DNA of 64,000 nt from UBA1422 sp963676385 (GCA_963676385.2 CAXXMM010000007.1:113169-177168); one strand, 5' to 3'. Positions 1-8,870 are shown, counted from the first letter of the stretch. Numbers and translations: made by a program. The notes: generated by a model from the sequence alone, not told the origin.

Positions 1-301
1 GTTACATTTTGTATAAAAATAATAGTTTTTTGCATTGTTTTTTGTTTGATTTGCACAAACATCCTCTCTGTTTCTCATTTTTCCGGGATTTTGACGTTTT
101 TGGTATGCATTTTTTTAGGCATCTGCCTGAGATATTACTTTTTCCACACAAAAAAACCGGAGAACAAATAGGATTCTTCGGTTTTTTTGTTTAAGGTTGA
201 CGTCCTGAGTCACCTAATAAACATACCATTAAATAAGATTATACTGCTGTCTTTATTTATTTGCAAGGGCTGTCTCTGTTGGTTCCCCTTTGATATTTTT
301 C
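1..301. other. Intergenic stretch at window start
   Basis: No credible gene is seen here. The region is AT-rich and low in complexity; the one small open frame on the plus strand has no ribosome binding site and is rich in Phe and His, as expected of chance translation. The only structure seen is the terminator-like hairpin listed separately at 151-188. Confidence 0.5.
151..188 (-). terminator. Probable rho-independent terminator
   Basis: An inverted repeat with arms of about 12 nt (A-rich flank, ACCGGAG against CTTCGGT) is followed by a run of seven T on either strand. On the minus strand it lies about 110 bp after the DUF554 gene and could end that transcript. It could also act in both directions. 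Confidence 0.6.
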
Positions 302-997
302 CTAAAACAGTCCTTGAATACTCATAATGAGCCAAGGCATAAATACTGCCGGGATCAAGTTGGCCACCCGGATTTCTTTGATGTCCAAAAAGTTAAATCC
401 AATGGCTGCCACCACAAGACTGCCGGTGGCGGACATTTCCACAATGATAGGATCCGGAATAAATCCGGCGGCGCACATGGCAAGAAGGGCAATGCCCCCT
501 TCGTAAATCAGCACCGGAATGGCAGAGAAGGCAACGCCAATGCCAAGGCGATAGGCAAACACGATACAGATGGTGCCGTCCAAAATAGACTTGGCAAACA
601 GCATTTGATGGTCTCCCATCAACCCACTTTCCATGGCACCAACAATGGCCATGGATCCGGTACAAAAAATAATGGTGGCGGAAACAAATCCTTTGGTAAA
701 GTTCCCACCGGAAAATCCCAATTTCTTTTCGGTCCAGTCTCCAAGCCAGTGCATGCCTTTGTCAATGTTAAGGATTTCTCCCAACACAGCACCCAGCACA
801 ATGCTGAGAATCATCACCAGGCTCTCCTTACTTTGGAGGGCACCGGAAATACCAATATAAATAACCGTCAGCCCCAAACCCTTCATTATGGTTTCTTGGA
901 AGCGGTCCGGAATACTTTTGCCGAAGCTTTTGGCCAGAAGCATTCCGACCAACGAGCAGATTACAATGGCTATGGCATTTACGATTGGTCCTAACAT
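302..997 (-). CDS. DUF554 family membrane protein
   Basis: A 231-residue, very hydrophobic protein with about six or seven predicted membrane segments and no soluble domain. The start MLGPIVNAIAIV, the Gly-rich helices and the central SGALQSKESLVMILSIVLGA region match the DUF554 (YdfK/YqgA) family of uncharacterised bacterial inner-membrane proteins, whose usual length is 225-240 residues. The start is supported by AAGGAG seven bases before ATG. It stands alone: the next gene on the same strand, the glycosylase, ends about 35 bp upstream, so the two may share a transcript. Family membership is clear, but no biochemical role is established and none is proposed here. Confidence 0.85.
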   Translation of the reverse strand: MLGPIVNAIAIVICSLVGMLLAKSFGKSIPDRFQETIMKGLGLTVIYIGISGALQSKESLVMILSIVLGAVLGEILNIDKGMHWLGDWTEKKLGFSGGNFTKGFVSATIIFCTGSMAIVGAMESGLMGDHQMLFAKSILDGTICIVFAYRLGIGVAFSAIPVLIYEGGIALLAMCAAGFIPDPIIVEMSATGSLVVAAIGFNFLDIKEIRVANLIPAVFMPWLIMSIQGLF

Positions 998-1032
998 GTC
1001 AACTCCTTCATGGTTTTACTATCCTGTATATC

Positions 1033-1863
1033 TTACCTCATTGATCTCATATAGTAAAACAAATATTGTTGGGCAATGCCTGCGTAAGGTCCGAAAGTTT
1101 GATCCGCAAAATCGGTCATGGCTTTTGTATCCTTTTCATCAAACCCATACAATTCATGCATGACTTTTTTCACCCATACATCAATGGGGAATCGGTGAAA
1201 TTTGGCCAAGGAAAATAGCAAAATACAATTCGCCACTTTGGGGCCCACACCACTTAGACCGTGAATGCAATCTTCCAAATCATCTATTCCTCGCCGGTCA
1301 ATTTCTTGTGCCGTGTTAATTAGATATTTTGCCCGATATCCCAGCTTGCAAATGTCCAAATCCGCCACCGTTAAATTGGATAAGACTTGGGGCGAAGGGA
1401 GATTATAGTAGGTTTTCCCCCGGTAGACTCCCGCCTTTGTACCAAAATTCAGCGCCAAGGACTCCACACATTTTTTGATTCGTGGAATGTTGTTGTTGGC
1501 GGACAAAATGAAAGAAACCAAGGTTTCCCAGGGTTCCTGCTTTAGAATCCGAAGTCCCATCCCATATTGAATGGCTTCTGCCACCACAGGGTCTCTTTGA
1601 GCCAATTCTTCCTGGATTTTTTTGTAGTCTGTGTCAAGATCAAAGTAACCATGCCAAAATCCCCTGTCTTCTTCACAGGCGTGATCCAAAATAATGGTGC
1701 CGGAGGTTGGCGAAAGGGTTTTGTTGAAGATCAGATTGACAATTCTTCCCGATGCGATACCGGTATAACTGTCATCTTCCTCTTTGGCCCAGCGAAAACA
1801 TTGTCCCGAGTCAAAGATGTGTTCCGGATGAAATTCTCTTACCTCAAATCTTAGTTCACTCAT
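1033..1863 (-). CDS. ogg: 8-oxoguanine DNA glycosylase/AP lyase (OGG1-type)
   Basis: A 276-residue base-excision repair enzyme expected to remove 8-oxoguanine and nick the abasic site. The helix-hairpin-helix reads LSGVGPKVANCI (about residues 203-214), and the GPD-type aspartate lies in FPIDVWV (Asp228). Lys209 occupies the Schiff-base lysine position of OGG1 enzymes. The N-terminal FDSGQCFRW block is the usual OGG1 N-domain signature. Its ATG overlaps the stop of the upstream P-loop gene as ATGA, with no good ribosome binding site of its own, so translation is probably coupled. AlkA-type 3-methyladenine glycosylase is less likely because of the Lys/Asp pair. Confidence 0.88.
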   Translation of the reverse strand: MSELRFEVREFHPEHIFDSGQCFRWAKEEDDSYTGIASGRIVNLIFNKTLSPTSGTIILDHACEEDRGFWHGYFDLDTDYKKIQEELAQRDPVVAEAIQYGMGLRILKQEPWETLVSFILSANNNIPRIKKCVESLALNFGTKAGVYRGKTYYNLPSPQVLSNLTVADLDICKLGYRAKYLINTAQEIDRRGIDDLEDCIHGLSGVGPKVANCILLFSLAKFHRFPIDVWVKKVMHELYGFDEKDTKAMTDFADQTFGPYAGIAQQYLFYYMRSMR

Positions 1864-2666
1864 GCCAAGCCACGAATCTCCACATTAATCTGTTTGATGT
1901 TGAAGGCAGTCATGCTTTCCACCATCTGAGCGCAATGTTGCTGGAGGATTTTTGCCGCCTCCACCGCCTGGCTTTCAAGGCGCATGTTCACCAACACAGT
2001 AATCCGAAGTCCGCTTTTTTTGTTTTCGGTAATCACACGAAGAACGCTTGCCACGTCTTCCATATCTGCGGCGGATAATTCCACAATATCCGCAATCACC
2101 TTGTCGGATATTTTAAACTCTCCCAAATAACTGTAGGTAGGTCGTACCACCGACTTCTCGGTAAAGCCGCCTTTGCCGGGACCCCAGCCACGAAAGATTC
2201 TCAGAGGATCCACAAAATAACCGGAAAAATGGCGCTTCAGCTTCATGGATGGCACAGGAATAACATGTTTTCCTTGAACAAACCGTTGCTTTCTTGCCAG
2301 ATCCCGCTCCTTTTCTGTGGTAATGTCCTCTATGTGAATGACTTCATAAAAGTCGGGCAGTTCCAAGCGAAGTCGAATTTTTTCCACCATGGCATCAGAG
2401 GTGCCGATGATTAAGGTGCTGTCCGGTTTTATGTTGGATAGCTTTTTTACCACGTCTCCTTTGTGGTCATCATTGGAAAAAAGAGCTGTCTTAATGGCGC
2501 CGATTACGGTAGGTTGTCGCTTGGCGGAAATGCCTGCAATCACGTCATTGTTGTATATCAAAAGACCATCGTCAATGATGCTGACAATGTTTTTATTTCT
2601 GCACACATTCATGGCCTGATAGCTTTTCCCGGTTCCGCTTTTGCCCACCAAGGCGTAAACTTTCAT
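1860..2666 (-). CDS. P-loop NTPase fused to Asp23/Gls24-like domain
   Basis: A 268-residue protein. The N-terminus carries a Walker A motif, GKSGTGKS at residues 8-15, followed by an ATPase-like region of about 170 residues. The last 80-90 residues (from about SYLGEFKISDKVI to the end) look like an Asp23/Gls24 domain: a conserved I-S-D-x-V-I start, an alternating beta/alpha pattern and the terminal block MTAFNIKQINVEI. Asp23 proteins are envelope-associated in Gram-positives. The fusion suggests an NTP-dependent envelope or stress function, but no substrate can be named. AAAAGGA precedes the ATG. The promoter region is divergent from the ferredoxin gene, and the ogg gene is translationally coupled downstream. 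Confidence 0.7.
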   Translation of the reverse strand: MKVYALVGKSGTGKSYQAMNVCRNKNIVSIIDDGLLIYNNDVIAGISAKRQPTVIGAIKTALFSNDDHKGDVVKKLSNIKPDSTLIIGTSDAMVEKIRLRLELPDFYEVIHIEDITTEKERDLARKQRFVQGKHVIPVPSMKLKRHFSGYFVDPLRIFRGWGPGKGGFTEKSVVRPTYSYLGEFKISDKVIADIVELSAADMEDVASVLRVITENKKSGLRITVLVNMRLESQAVEAAKILQQHCAQMVESMTAFNIKQINVEIRGLA

Positions 2667-2687
2667 ATTTTCTTATCCTTTTCGCTC

Positions 2688-2716
2688 TTTACTTATCCTT
2701 TTCTCTTTGATATAAT
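2688..2716 (+). promoter_or_regulatory. Sigma-A-type promoter of the ferredoxin gene
   Basis: TTTACT (2688-2693), a 17-bp spacer and a perfect TATAAT (2711-2716) lie about 50 bp before the ferredoxin ATG. The predicted leader contains the strong ribosome binding site TAAGGAGG at 2751-2758. Confidence 0.75.
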
Positions 2717-2765
2717 GACCGCGGAATGTGAAATCTATTCTGCAATCTAATAAGGAGGATTCAAA

Positions 2766-2936
2766 ATGGCTTACAAAATTAACGAAGAGTGCATCAGCTG
2801 TGGCGTATGCGCAAGCGAATGCCCTACAGAAGCAATCTCTGAGGGAGACAGCATTTATGTAATCGATGCAGAAAAATGTATTGATTGTGGCGCATGTGAA
2901 GAGGTTTGCCCTGTTGACGCTCCAAAGCCAGAATAA
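2766..2936 (+). CDS. 2[4Fe-4S] clostridial ferredoxin
   Basis: A 56-residue electron carrier. Two clusters of the form CxxCxxCxxxCP are visible: CISCGVCASECP in the N-terminal half and CIDCGACEEVCP in the C-terminal half, which is the classic clostridial ferredoxin pattern. Length and the short loop between clusters fit the family (55-60 residues). It is expected to be cytoplasmic and to serve as the low-potential electron donor for enzymes such as hydrogenase, pyruvate:ferredoxin oxidoreductase or radical SAM proteins. It is monocistronic: its own promoter and ribosome binding site precede it, and a perfect hairpin terminator follows at 2971-2997. The gene is too short to be picked up by simple length filters. 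Confidence 0.97.
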   Translation: MAYKINEECISCGVCASECPTEAISEGDSIYVIDAEKCIDCGACEEVCPVDAPKPE

Positions 2937-2970
2937 TAAATTCTGTTCGGTTGCTTAATACCGATAAGGA

Positions 2971-3000
2971 ATAACCGTTTCGAATCGAAACGGTTATTTT
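2971..3000 (+). terminator. Terminator between ferredoxin and rex
   Basis: A perfect 12-bp stem (ATAACCGTTTCG with its complement) around an AA loop is followed by TTTT on the plus strand. It sits between the convergent ferredoxin and rex genes, so it may stop both transcripts. Confidence 0.85.
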
Positions 3001-3013
3001 GCTATTCGTTTAC

Positions 3014-3663
3014 TTATATGCTGTCCATTTTGTTGATGTGGTATACCAGACGAATATAAGCTGTCACTTAGGTGAACGTTTTCCACCGCCACATGGCCGG
3101 GCAGTTCCAAATCAACTGGAGCAAAGTTCCATATCCCTTTCACCCCAGCAAAACATAATTTGTCCGCCACTTCCTGTGCGCTTTCTTTGCCGGTGCAAAT
3201 GATTCCGATATCCGATCTTACGTTGTGTTCGATGTACTCGACCATATGTGTCGTAATCATAGAATTCGAAACGCCGTCCAGACTCCTGTCCGATCATCTC
3301 CTGGATTTACCTCGAAAATACCTTCCACTAACAAAGCCGGAACGGTAGTTTCCGATGTAGTTGGCAATGGCGTGACCCAGATTGCCTGCGCCCACCAATC
3401 ACCAACCGGTATTTGTTTTTGAGGCCCAAAATACCGCTGATTTCTCCGTACAAGTCTTTGACATTATAGCCATACCCTTGTTGTCCGAAGCCACCAAAGT
3501 TGTTCAGGTCCTGCCTGATTTGTGAGGCTGTATATCCGATTAATTTACTAAATTCGCTGGAAGAAATCTTGTCTACACCTTTTTTTTGTAGTTCACCCAG
3601 ATACCTGCGGTATCTTGGCAGCCGTCTGATGACTGCGTTTGATATCTTCGCGTCTTTCTTCAT
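3014..3663 (-). CDS. rex: Redox-sensing transcriptional repressor Rex, frame-disrupted
   Basis: The locus spans about 216 codons, the normal Rex length (205-215). The N-terminal winged helix is intact (IRRLPRYRRYLGEL, SSSEFSKLIGYTASQIRQDLNNFGGFGQQGYGY is its continuation). Rossmann-fold blocks continue in other frames: the NAD-binding VGAGNLGHAIANYIG is restored by removing one G near 3393-3397. The blocks SAQEVADKLCFAGVKGIWNF and NVHLSDSL follow in a third frame, and the C-terminus LVYHINKMDSI ends at 3014. At least four single-base shifts are needed to join them, which points to base-level error rather than a decayed gene. Rex senses NADH/NAD+ and represses fermentation and respiration genes. 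It is the last gene of the acpP-rex end of the cluster. Confidence 0.85.
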
Positions 3664-3664
3664 A

Positions 3665-3895
3665 TTACTTAACTCTTCCCTCCACGTAACGTACTAAATC
3701 TCCAACACGTTGGAATTTTTCGGCTTCATCGTCGGGAATTTCAATCCCATATTTTTCTTCTATTAAGATGATAATCTCAACAGCATCAATGGAATCTGCT
3801 TCTAAATCCTTCATCAAATGGGTATCCATAGTAATAATGGATTCATCCACCTTTAACTGTTCCGCAATAATTTTTTTAATTATTTCAAATGCCAT
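3665..3895 (-). CDS. acpP: Acyl carrier protein
   Basis: A 76-residue acidic protein. The phosphopantetheine attachment site is DSID, with Ser35 as the modified residue; the usual motif is DSLD, so Ile replaces Leu. The flanking LMKDLEADSIDAVEIII and the ending block IPDDEAEKFQRVGDLV are typical of ACP helices II and III. AGGAGGT-like sequence precedes the ATG. It carries growing acyl chains in type II fatty acid synthesis, or could serve a specialised pathway, since no other fatty acid genes are adjacent. It lies between the ABC-F ATPase and rex on the same strand, one base before rex. Confidence 0.93.
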   Translation of the reverse strand: MAFEIIKKIIAEQLKVDESIITMDTHLMKDLEADSIDAVEIIILIEEKYGIEIPDDEAEKFQRVGDLVRYVEGRVK

Positions 3896-3945
3896 AATGT
3901 ACCTCCGTAATTCTAATGTGTCCTAATTATATGGTTTTTAGTCCT

Positions 3946-5909
3946 TTATTGCAACCATTTTTCATATTTCTCATTGAGGGAGGCCTTAGCTTCCTCAAGT
4001 TCCTTGGCCAATTTTTCAAGGGCTACCGGGTCTTTCATCACCTCTTCACAAGAAATTTGTTCTTCGATTTCGCTGATGACAAACTCTAATTCCTCAATCT
4101 CTTGTTCCAATCGTTCTGCATCCCGTTCCTCTTTTCGGCGAAGGGCTTCTTCCTCTTTTTTCAGACGCCGTTCTTCCGCCGCAGACTGAAAGGGGCGGCA
4201 AGGGTGCCGGGGTATCGATATCTTTTTCACGGGTCATTTTTCACCGGCCCATTGGCCAACTCTCCATGTATTTTTTCCCTGATTCAACGGATTGCTTTTT
4301 CTCTGTATAATAATCGTAGTTTCCCAAGAATTCCGTTAATCCATCTCGTCCCAATTCCATGATTTTGGTGGGGATTTTTCTCAAGAAGTATCGGTCGTGG
4401 GAAATAACAATCAACGTTCCGGGGAAATCCAGCAAGGCGTCTTCAAACACTTCTTTGGATTCAATGTCCAAGTGATTGGTAGGTTCGTCCAAAAGCAATA
4501 CATTGGATCCGGCCAACAGCATTTTTAGCAAGGAAAGTCTGGCCCGTTCTCCCCCGCTTAAGGCACTGATTGGCAAAAATACCATGTCATTTTGGAACAT
4601 AAACCTCCCAAGAATGCTTCGCATTTCAGTATCCGAATAAAGTCGATAAGAATCTTTTAATTCTTCCAGCACCGTGTTGTTTTCATTGAGAAGTTTTTGT
4701 TCCTGATCATAATATCCAAATTCAACGTTATGACCCTTCTTCAGATGACCCTCCCGAGGTTCCAAATCTTCCATGATGATGCGAAACAAGGTGGTTTTGC
4801 CAATTCCGTTGGGACCTACCAGACAAATTCGTTCTCCACGTTTAAAATCAAAGGAAACATGTTGAAACAAATCTTTTTTCGTTCTCCCTGTGCCAAATCC
4901 CATGGCAAGGTCTTCCCCATGGAGCACATCCTGTCCGCTTTTAAAATTTTCCCGAAAGCGAATTTTTATTTTACCCCGAACAGCCTCCGGGGCCTCAACC
5001 CGATCTAATTGTGCCAGTCTTTTTTCTCTGGACTGGGCGCGTTTCACCAGTTTTTCTGTGCCGTGTCCTTTGAATCGGCGGATAATTTCTTCCTGGCGCT
5101 GGATTTCTTTTTGCTGGTCTGATATTTTTTTAGCTGGTCCTCCCGAAGAAGTCGTTTCTTCTCGGCAAAGGTGCTGTAATTTCCATCGTACATGTGGAGT
5201 TTGTGGTGTTCGATTTCGGCAATCCGATTAATGGTCTGGTCCAAGAAATATCGGTCATGAGAAATCAATAAAATGGTTCCCGGTAACTTTTTAGATATTG
5301 TTCCAACCATTTCAGGGTGCCAATGTCCAAATGGTTGGTAGGTTCATCCAATAACAGCAAATCCGGCTTCTTCAATAATAGGCAGGCCAAAGCCAATCTG
5401 GTTTTTTCTCCACCGCTTAAGGCGGAAATCGGTTTGTTCCAGTCGGTCTCTCCAAAGGCCATGCCGGAAAGCATGCCCTTGACTTCGCTTTTGTAGGAGT
5501 ATCCCCCCTGTCGTTCAAAGGTTTGGTGAAGTTGGTCGTATTGGTGAACCAAAGCCGTTTGGGCGGAACCCGGGGAAAGGGTGGGAATCCTTTGGGACAA
5601 AGCCAGCATGTCCTCCTCCATTTTGTCCAAATGGGCAAAGATGGCTTGGGTTTCGCTGAGAATCGTTCCTGCCGGATTAAAATCATCCTTTTGTTTCAGC
5701 ACACCGATGGTGGTGTTTTGGGATACAAAAAGACTTCCAAAATCGCTGGCCAATTCCCCGGACAGTAATTTTAGAAGAGTGGTTTTGCCGGCGCCATTGG
5801 CGCCGATGATGCCCACACGATCCCCTTCATTGATGTGAAAAGAAACATCCTTGAGAATCACGTCGGTTCCATATACTTTTGTTAAATTTGTTGCACTGAG
5901 TACTATCAT
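3946..5909 (-). CDS. ABC-F family ribosome-associated ATPase, frame-disrupted
   Basis: Two ABC domains joined by a linker, as in ABC-F (Uup/YdiF/EttA-like) translation factors that bind the ribosomal E site and have no membrane domain. The first ATPase has GANGAGKTT and LSGGEKTRLALACLLLKKPD followed by a DEPTNHLD box. The second has GPNGIGKTT, LSGGERARLSLLKMLL and again DEPTNHLD. A C-terminal Glu/Lys-rich coiled coil (RLKKEEEALRRKEERDAERL) extends to about 3946. The parts are in different frames, with breaks near 5290, 5125 and 4235. Reading across 5125 restores the expected linker QRQEEIIRRFKGHGTEKLVK. The locus is treated as one gene, probably about 650 residues. Its start MIVLSATNLTKVYG has a weak ribosome binding site. 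Confidence 0.85.
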
Positions 5910-5924
5910 TTTTCTGCTTTCGTG

Positions 5925-6002
5925 TAGGTTTTGGTTGGGCGGCGAGTTCTATATTTTAAGGTGATAGGTTCTGGTTGGGCGGCCGGTTCAATATTTTCAG
6001 GT
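5925..6002. repeat. Two-copy direct repeat, 40-bp period
   Basis: Two copies of about 38 bp (5925-5962 and 5965-6002) share GGTT, TGGTTGGGCGGC, GTTC and ATATTTT and differ at a handful of positions. They fill the gap between the end of tsaD and the start of the ABC-F gene. No coding or hairpin role is evident. Confidence 0.75.
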
Positions 6003-6031
6003 AATGTGAATCCATCTTTCTTTTAGTTGGA

Positions 6032-7130
6032 TTACCGCCCATTGGTAAAATCGTCTAAGGGCTGGCTGGCGTAAGCATCCAAGGTCAAGTCGTCCAAAAT
6101 GCCTGCCTTGTAGTTGTAATACGCGGCGCAGCCGATCATGGCGGCGTTGTCGGTGCACAGCACCGGTGCCGGGACGCAAAGACGGATGTCCGTCCCGGCG
6201 CAGGCCGACCCAAGCATGCTTCGCAGCTTGGAGTTGGCCGCAACGCCGCCTGCCAAAACCAGGGTCCGCACCTTTGAATGAGACATGGCGTCCATGGTTT
6301 TGCTCACCACCACATCAAGCACAAGCCTGCTGAAAGCTGGCCGCCACGTCGGCGATGGAAGCGGACCCCACCGTACCGGATCCCACTTCTCTTCCTCCTT
6401 GTTTTTCTCCATGGATATAATTTAGAACGCCGGTTTTGATTCCACTGAAGCTAAAGTCCAAAGAATCCTTTTCCAGCAAAACCCGTTTGAAGGCCAACTT
6501 TTTGGGGATTTCCCTTTTGGGCAATCTGATCAATCAAAGGTCCTCCCGGATAGCCCAGGCCTAACACTCTGGCCACCTTATCGTAGGCTTCTCCAATGGC
6601 ATCGTCTCGAGTCTCTCCCAATACATGAAATCGTTGTGCAGGGTCTTCCACTTCCTGACAATGACAGGTATGGCCGCCGGACACAATCAAAGCCATGAAC
6701 GGCGGATTCTAAATCCGGTGTTCTGGATCAGGTTCGCGGCAGATGTGCCCTTGGATGTGATGGACACCCACAATGAGGTTTATCCAGTGCCAAAGCGAAC
6801 GCCTTGGCGGTGGCGATTCCAATCAAAAGCGCACCCACCAAGCCGGGTCCCTTGGTCACCTCCGATCAAATCCACGTCAGCAAAGCCCAACGGGAAGTGC
6901 CGGCGGTTTGGGATGCCTCTTCAAAGGCTTCTTCCACCACTTTATTGATGTTTTCCAGATGATGTCTGGACGCGATTTCCGGCACCACACCGCCAAAGGC
7001 TTTGATCGGATCGGAAATCTGGGACGCGATAATGTTGGATAACACCTCCCGGCCTTCCAACAACAATGGCGACGGAGGTTTCATCGCAACTGGACTCAAT
7101 GGCCAGGGTGCAATGCTTGTTGTTGATCAT
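6032..7130 (-). CDS. tsaD: tRNA t6A37 threonylcarbamoyltransferase TsaD, frame-disrupted
   Basis: The universal enzyme that transfers threonylcarbamoyl to A37 of ANN-decoding tRNAs. Blocks in order: MINNKHCTLAIESSCDETSV, GREVLSNIIASQI, FGGVVPEIASRHH (with the metal-ligand histidines), LIVSGGHT, GEAYDKVARVLGLGYPGGP, FSFSGIKT, LAGGVAANSKLR and CTDNAAMI. Together they cover the whole family, but they are spread over three frames with at least four shifts between about 7070 and 6330. Span (about 1.1 kb) fits the usual 340 residues. The start has AGGAGG six bases upstream. tsaD is essential in most bacteria, so an inactive gene is unlikely. The C-terminus is uncertain because another shift may lie near 6032. 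Confidence 0.85.
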
Positions 7131-7649
7131 AGCGTCCTCCTGGCTATCCAGCCACATAATCATGGCGTCTTCGTTGTTGTCTTCGTAATATCCTTTTCGC
7201 AAGCCGGCCGACTTGAAAACCGAATTTTTCATATAAAGAGATGGCAGCCTGGTTGCTGACCCGCACCTCCAGGGTGAACCGCTTCAATCCTTGTTGCATG
7301 GTGTTGTGCGATGAGGAGTTCCACCAAAATGCTGCCAAGGTGCATCCGTCTGATAGTCTGGGATGAACCGCCACGTTGGTGATATGGCCTTCGTCTTCAA
7401 TGGCCCACAATCCTGCGTATCCAACGAGGATACCAACCCGGTCATCCTCCGGATCCGGAGTGGTAATTTGATTCCGTTGGTCTTCCAGTATTTCGGAGTT
7501 TCCCCTACCAAATACCAAGCCAACGGGTTATTGGTCAGTTCCGCAGTGAAAGAAGCACGACTCCACGGAGAGGAAAAACAAGTTGCATCCAATTGGGTCA
7601 TTTGGTCGATATCCTCTTCATTTGCCACTCTGATTCGAATCTCACTCAT
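7128..7649 (-). CDS. rimI: Ribosomal protein bS18-alanine N-acetyltransferase RimI, frame-disrupted
   Basis: A GNAT acetyltransferase, placed between tsaB and tsaD as in many Clostridia. The N-terminus IRVANEEDIDQMTQLDATCF and SPWSRASFTAEL is in one frame. The core GYAGLWAIEDEGHITNVAVHP and TLEVRVSNQAAISLYEKFGF is in a second. The tail SAGLRKGYYEDNNEDAMIMWL is in a third. Breaks lie near 7500, within 7270-7340 (where the acetyl-CoA pyrophosphate loop is garbled) and near 7215. The tail frame runs without a stop into tsaD, so the true end cannot be fixed; 7128 is a nominal boundary. TsaD/RimI fusions exist in other taxa, but the ribosome binding site before tsaD argues for separate genes here. 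Confidence 0.75.
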
Positions 7650-8415
7650 GGAGCACCTCCGATTCGCCTACATTTTTTTGGGATTGCTCCCTGGCCAATC
7701 GTTCTTCCAAATTTCGTTGGGCCTCCGCCATACGCATATAATTGGGGAAGACTTTGCTGTAGTCCAACAGGTTCCCTTTTTTCATTTCTTCATAGCCTAG
7801 ATATGCCACCGAAGCCGCCTCTTGATATCGATGTTCTTCCGGTGCAAATGTCAGCTGAATGGATTTTTCCCTTCCCCATTCCAGCACCATTTCGCCATAA
7901 GGTTTCAGACCATCCCCAAAAAACCGGACCGCTTTGAAGCCTGTCTTCTCAATGGCGCCATCCACCAAAGTCAAATACTCCTGCAGCATGTAAGGACCGG
8001 CAGGTACAACTTCAACAATCTGATCATCCGCCCAAAGATATGTGCCCCCATAAACTTGGTTTCGACGGGCATCAAAAATGGGACAAATCAATCCCTTATA
8101 GGATGGGGCATGGTAGGCAAAGGCTTTGAGGGTTTCAACCGGAATGATTTTACATCCTAAAACTTGGGCAAGCCCTCTTGCCGAAGAAACGCCAATTCGG
8201 ATTCCCGTAAAGGAGCCAGGCCCTGCAGATACTGCAATTGCATTTATATCGCCTAATTGCAATTTACATTTCCCAACAGTTCCCGGGTAAGGGGCATAAG
8301 AAATTGCAGATGGTTCATGGTTCCTTTGGATGCTTTTTGCTCTTACAATCCCTTCCTGATCCAAGATGGCAACGGAACAATGAGGGCCGGTGGTTTCAAA
8401 GGCTAAAATGTACAT
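7642..8415 (-). CDS. tsaB: tRNA t6A biosynthesis protein TsaB
   Basis: A 257-residue ASKHA-fold partner of TsaD and TsaE in threonylcarbamoyladenosine synthesis. MYILAFETTG opens the protein, and AIAVSAGPGSFTGIRIGVS is the family signature. The ATG at 8415 is chosen because GGGAGG lies eight bases upstream and the family begins there; a longer in-frame start exists 16 codons earlier. Around 8265-8325 the expected block NHLQFLMPLTRELLGN is present only in the +1 frame, while the reading frame is correct on either side. This means two compensating single-base shifts inside an otherwise open gene. It overlaps tsaE by 13 bases and rimI by 8. Confidence 0.9.
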   Translation of the reverse strand: MYILAFETTGPHCSVAILDQEGIVRAKSIQRNHEPSAISYAPYPGTVGKCKLQLGDINAIAVSAGPGSFTGIRIGVSSARGLAQVLGCKIIPVETLKAFAYHAPSYKGLICPIFDARRNQVYGGTYLWADDQIVEVVPAGPYMLQEYLTLVDGAIEKTGFKAVRFFGDGLKPYGEMVLEWGREKSIQLTFAPEEHRYQEAASVAYLGYEEMKKGNLLDYSKVFPNYMRMAEAQRNLEERLAREQSQKNVGESEVLHE

Positions 8416-8822
8416 GTATAAACCCTCCCGTCCTCTGATTCTCCATAGTCTATGTGAATCCAAAGGGTATCTTCCGGCATAAACCGGGAAATCTTATCCG
8501 CCCATTCCACAACGGTTATCCCTTCTCCAAAAAAATAATCCTCATACCCTAACTCTAACAACTCTTCCGGATTGTTGAGGCGATATACGTCAAAATGATA
8601 AAGAGGAAGCCGACCGGTACGGTGCTCCCTGATGATCGTAAAGGTGGGGCTTTGGATGCCATCCAAAATTCCCAGTCCCTCTGCAATATATCGGGTCAAT
8701 GTAGTCTTGCCGGTACCCAAATCTCCCACCAGCGCAATTACTTTGCCTGGAGTTAATTTCTTGGCAAGGGCAAGACCAAATGCCCTGGTTTCGTTTTCAT
8801 TTGTAATGTTCACAGTTCTCAT
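8403..8822 (-). CDS. tsaE: tRNA t6A biosynthesis ATPase TsaE
   Basis: A 139-residue P-loop ATPase that cycles the TsaB-TsaD complex. Walker A GDLGTGKTT is at residues 33-41, followed by the family blocks IQSPTFTIIREH, YHFDVYRL, ELGYEDYFFGEGITVVEWADK and the C-terminal strand. The ATG at 8822 (MRTVNITNENE) has GAGG seven bases upstream and is preferred over a GTG nine codons earlier. The gene begins the tsaE-tsaB-rimI-tsaD cluster; the spacing to ribU (about 50 bp) allows read-through from the FMN-controlled transcript, though no promoter was identified in the gap. Confidence 0.95.
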   Translation of the reverse strand: MRTVNITNENETRAFGLALAKKLTPGKVIALVGDLGTGKTTLTRYIAEGLGILDGIQSPTFTIIREHRTGRLPLYHFDVYRLNNPEELLELGYEDYFFGEGITVVEWADKISRFMPEDTLWIHIDYGESEDGRVYTCTF

Positions 8823-8870
8823 GATTGCCTCTTCTTTCGGGAAAGCCACAATCCGCCTGCCCGAATGCTT

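Noticed and set aside
290..994. Long plus-strand open frame opposite the DUF554 gene
   Set aside because: Its His/Asn/Gly-rich translation matches no fold, and the minus-strand frame has clear membrane helices and a ribosome binding site.
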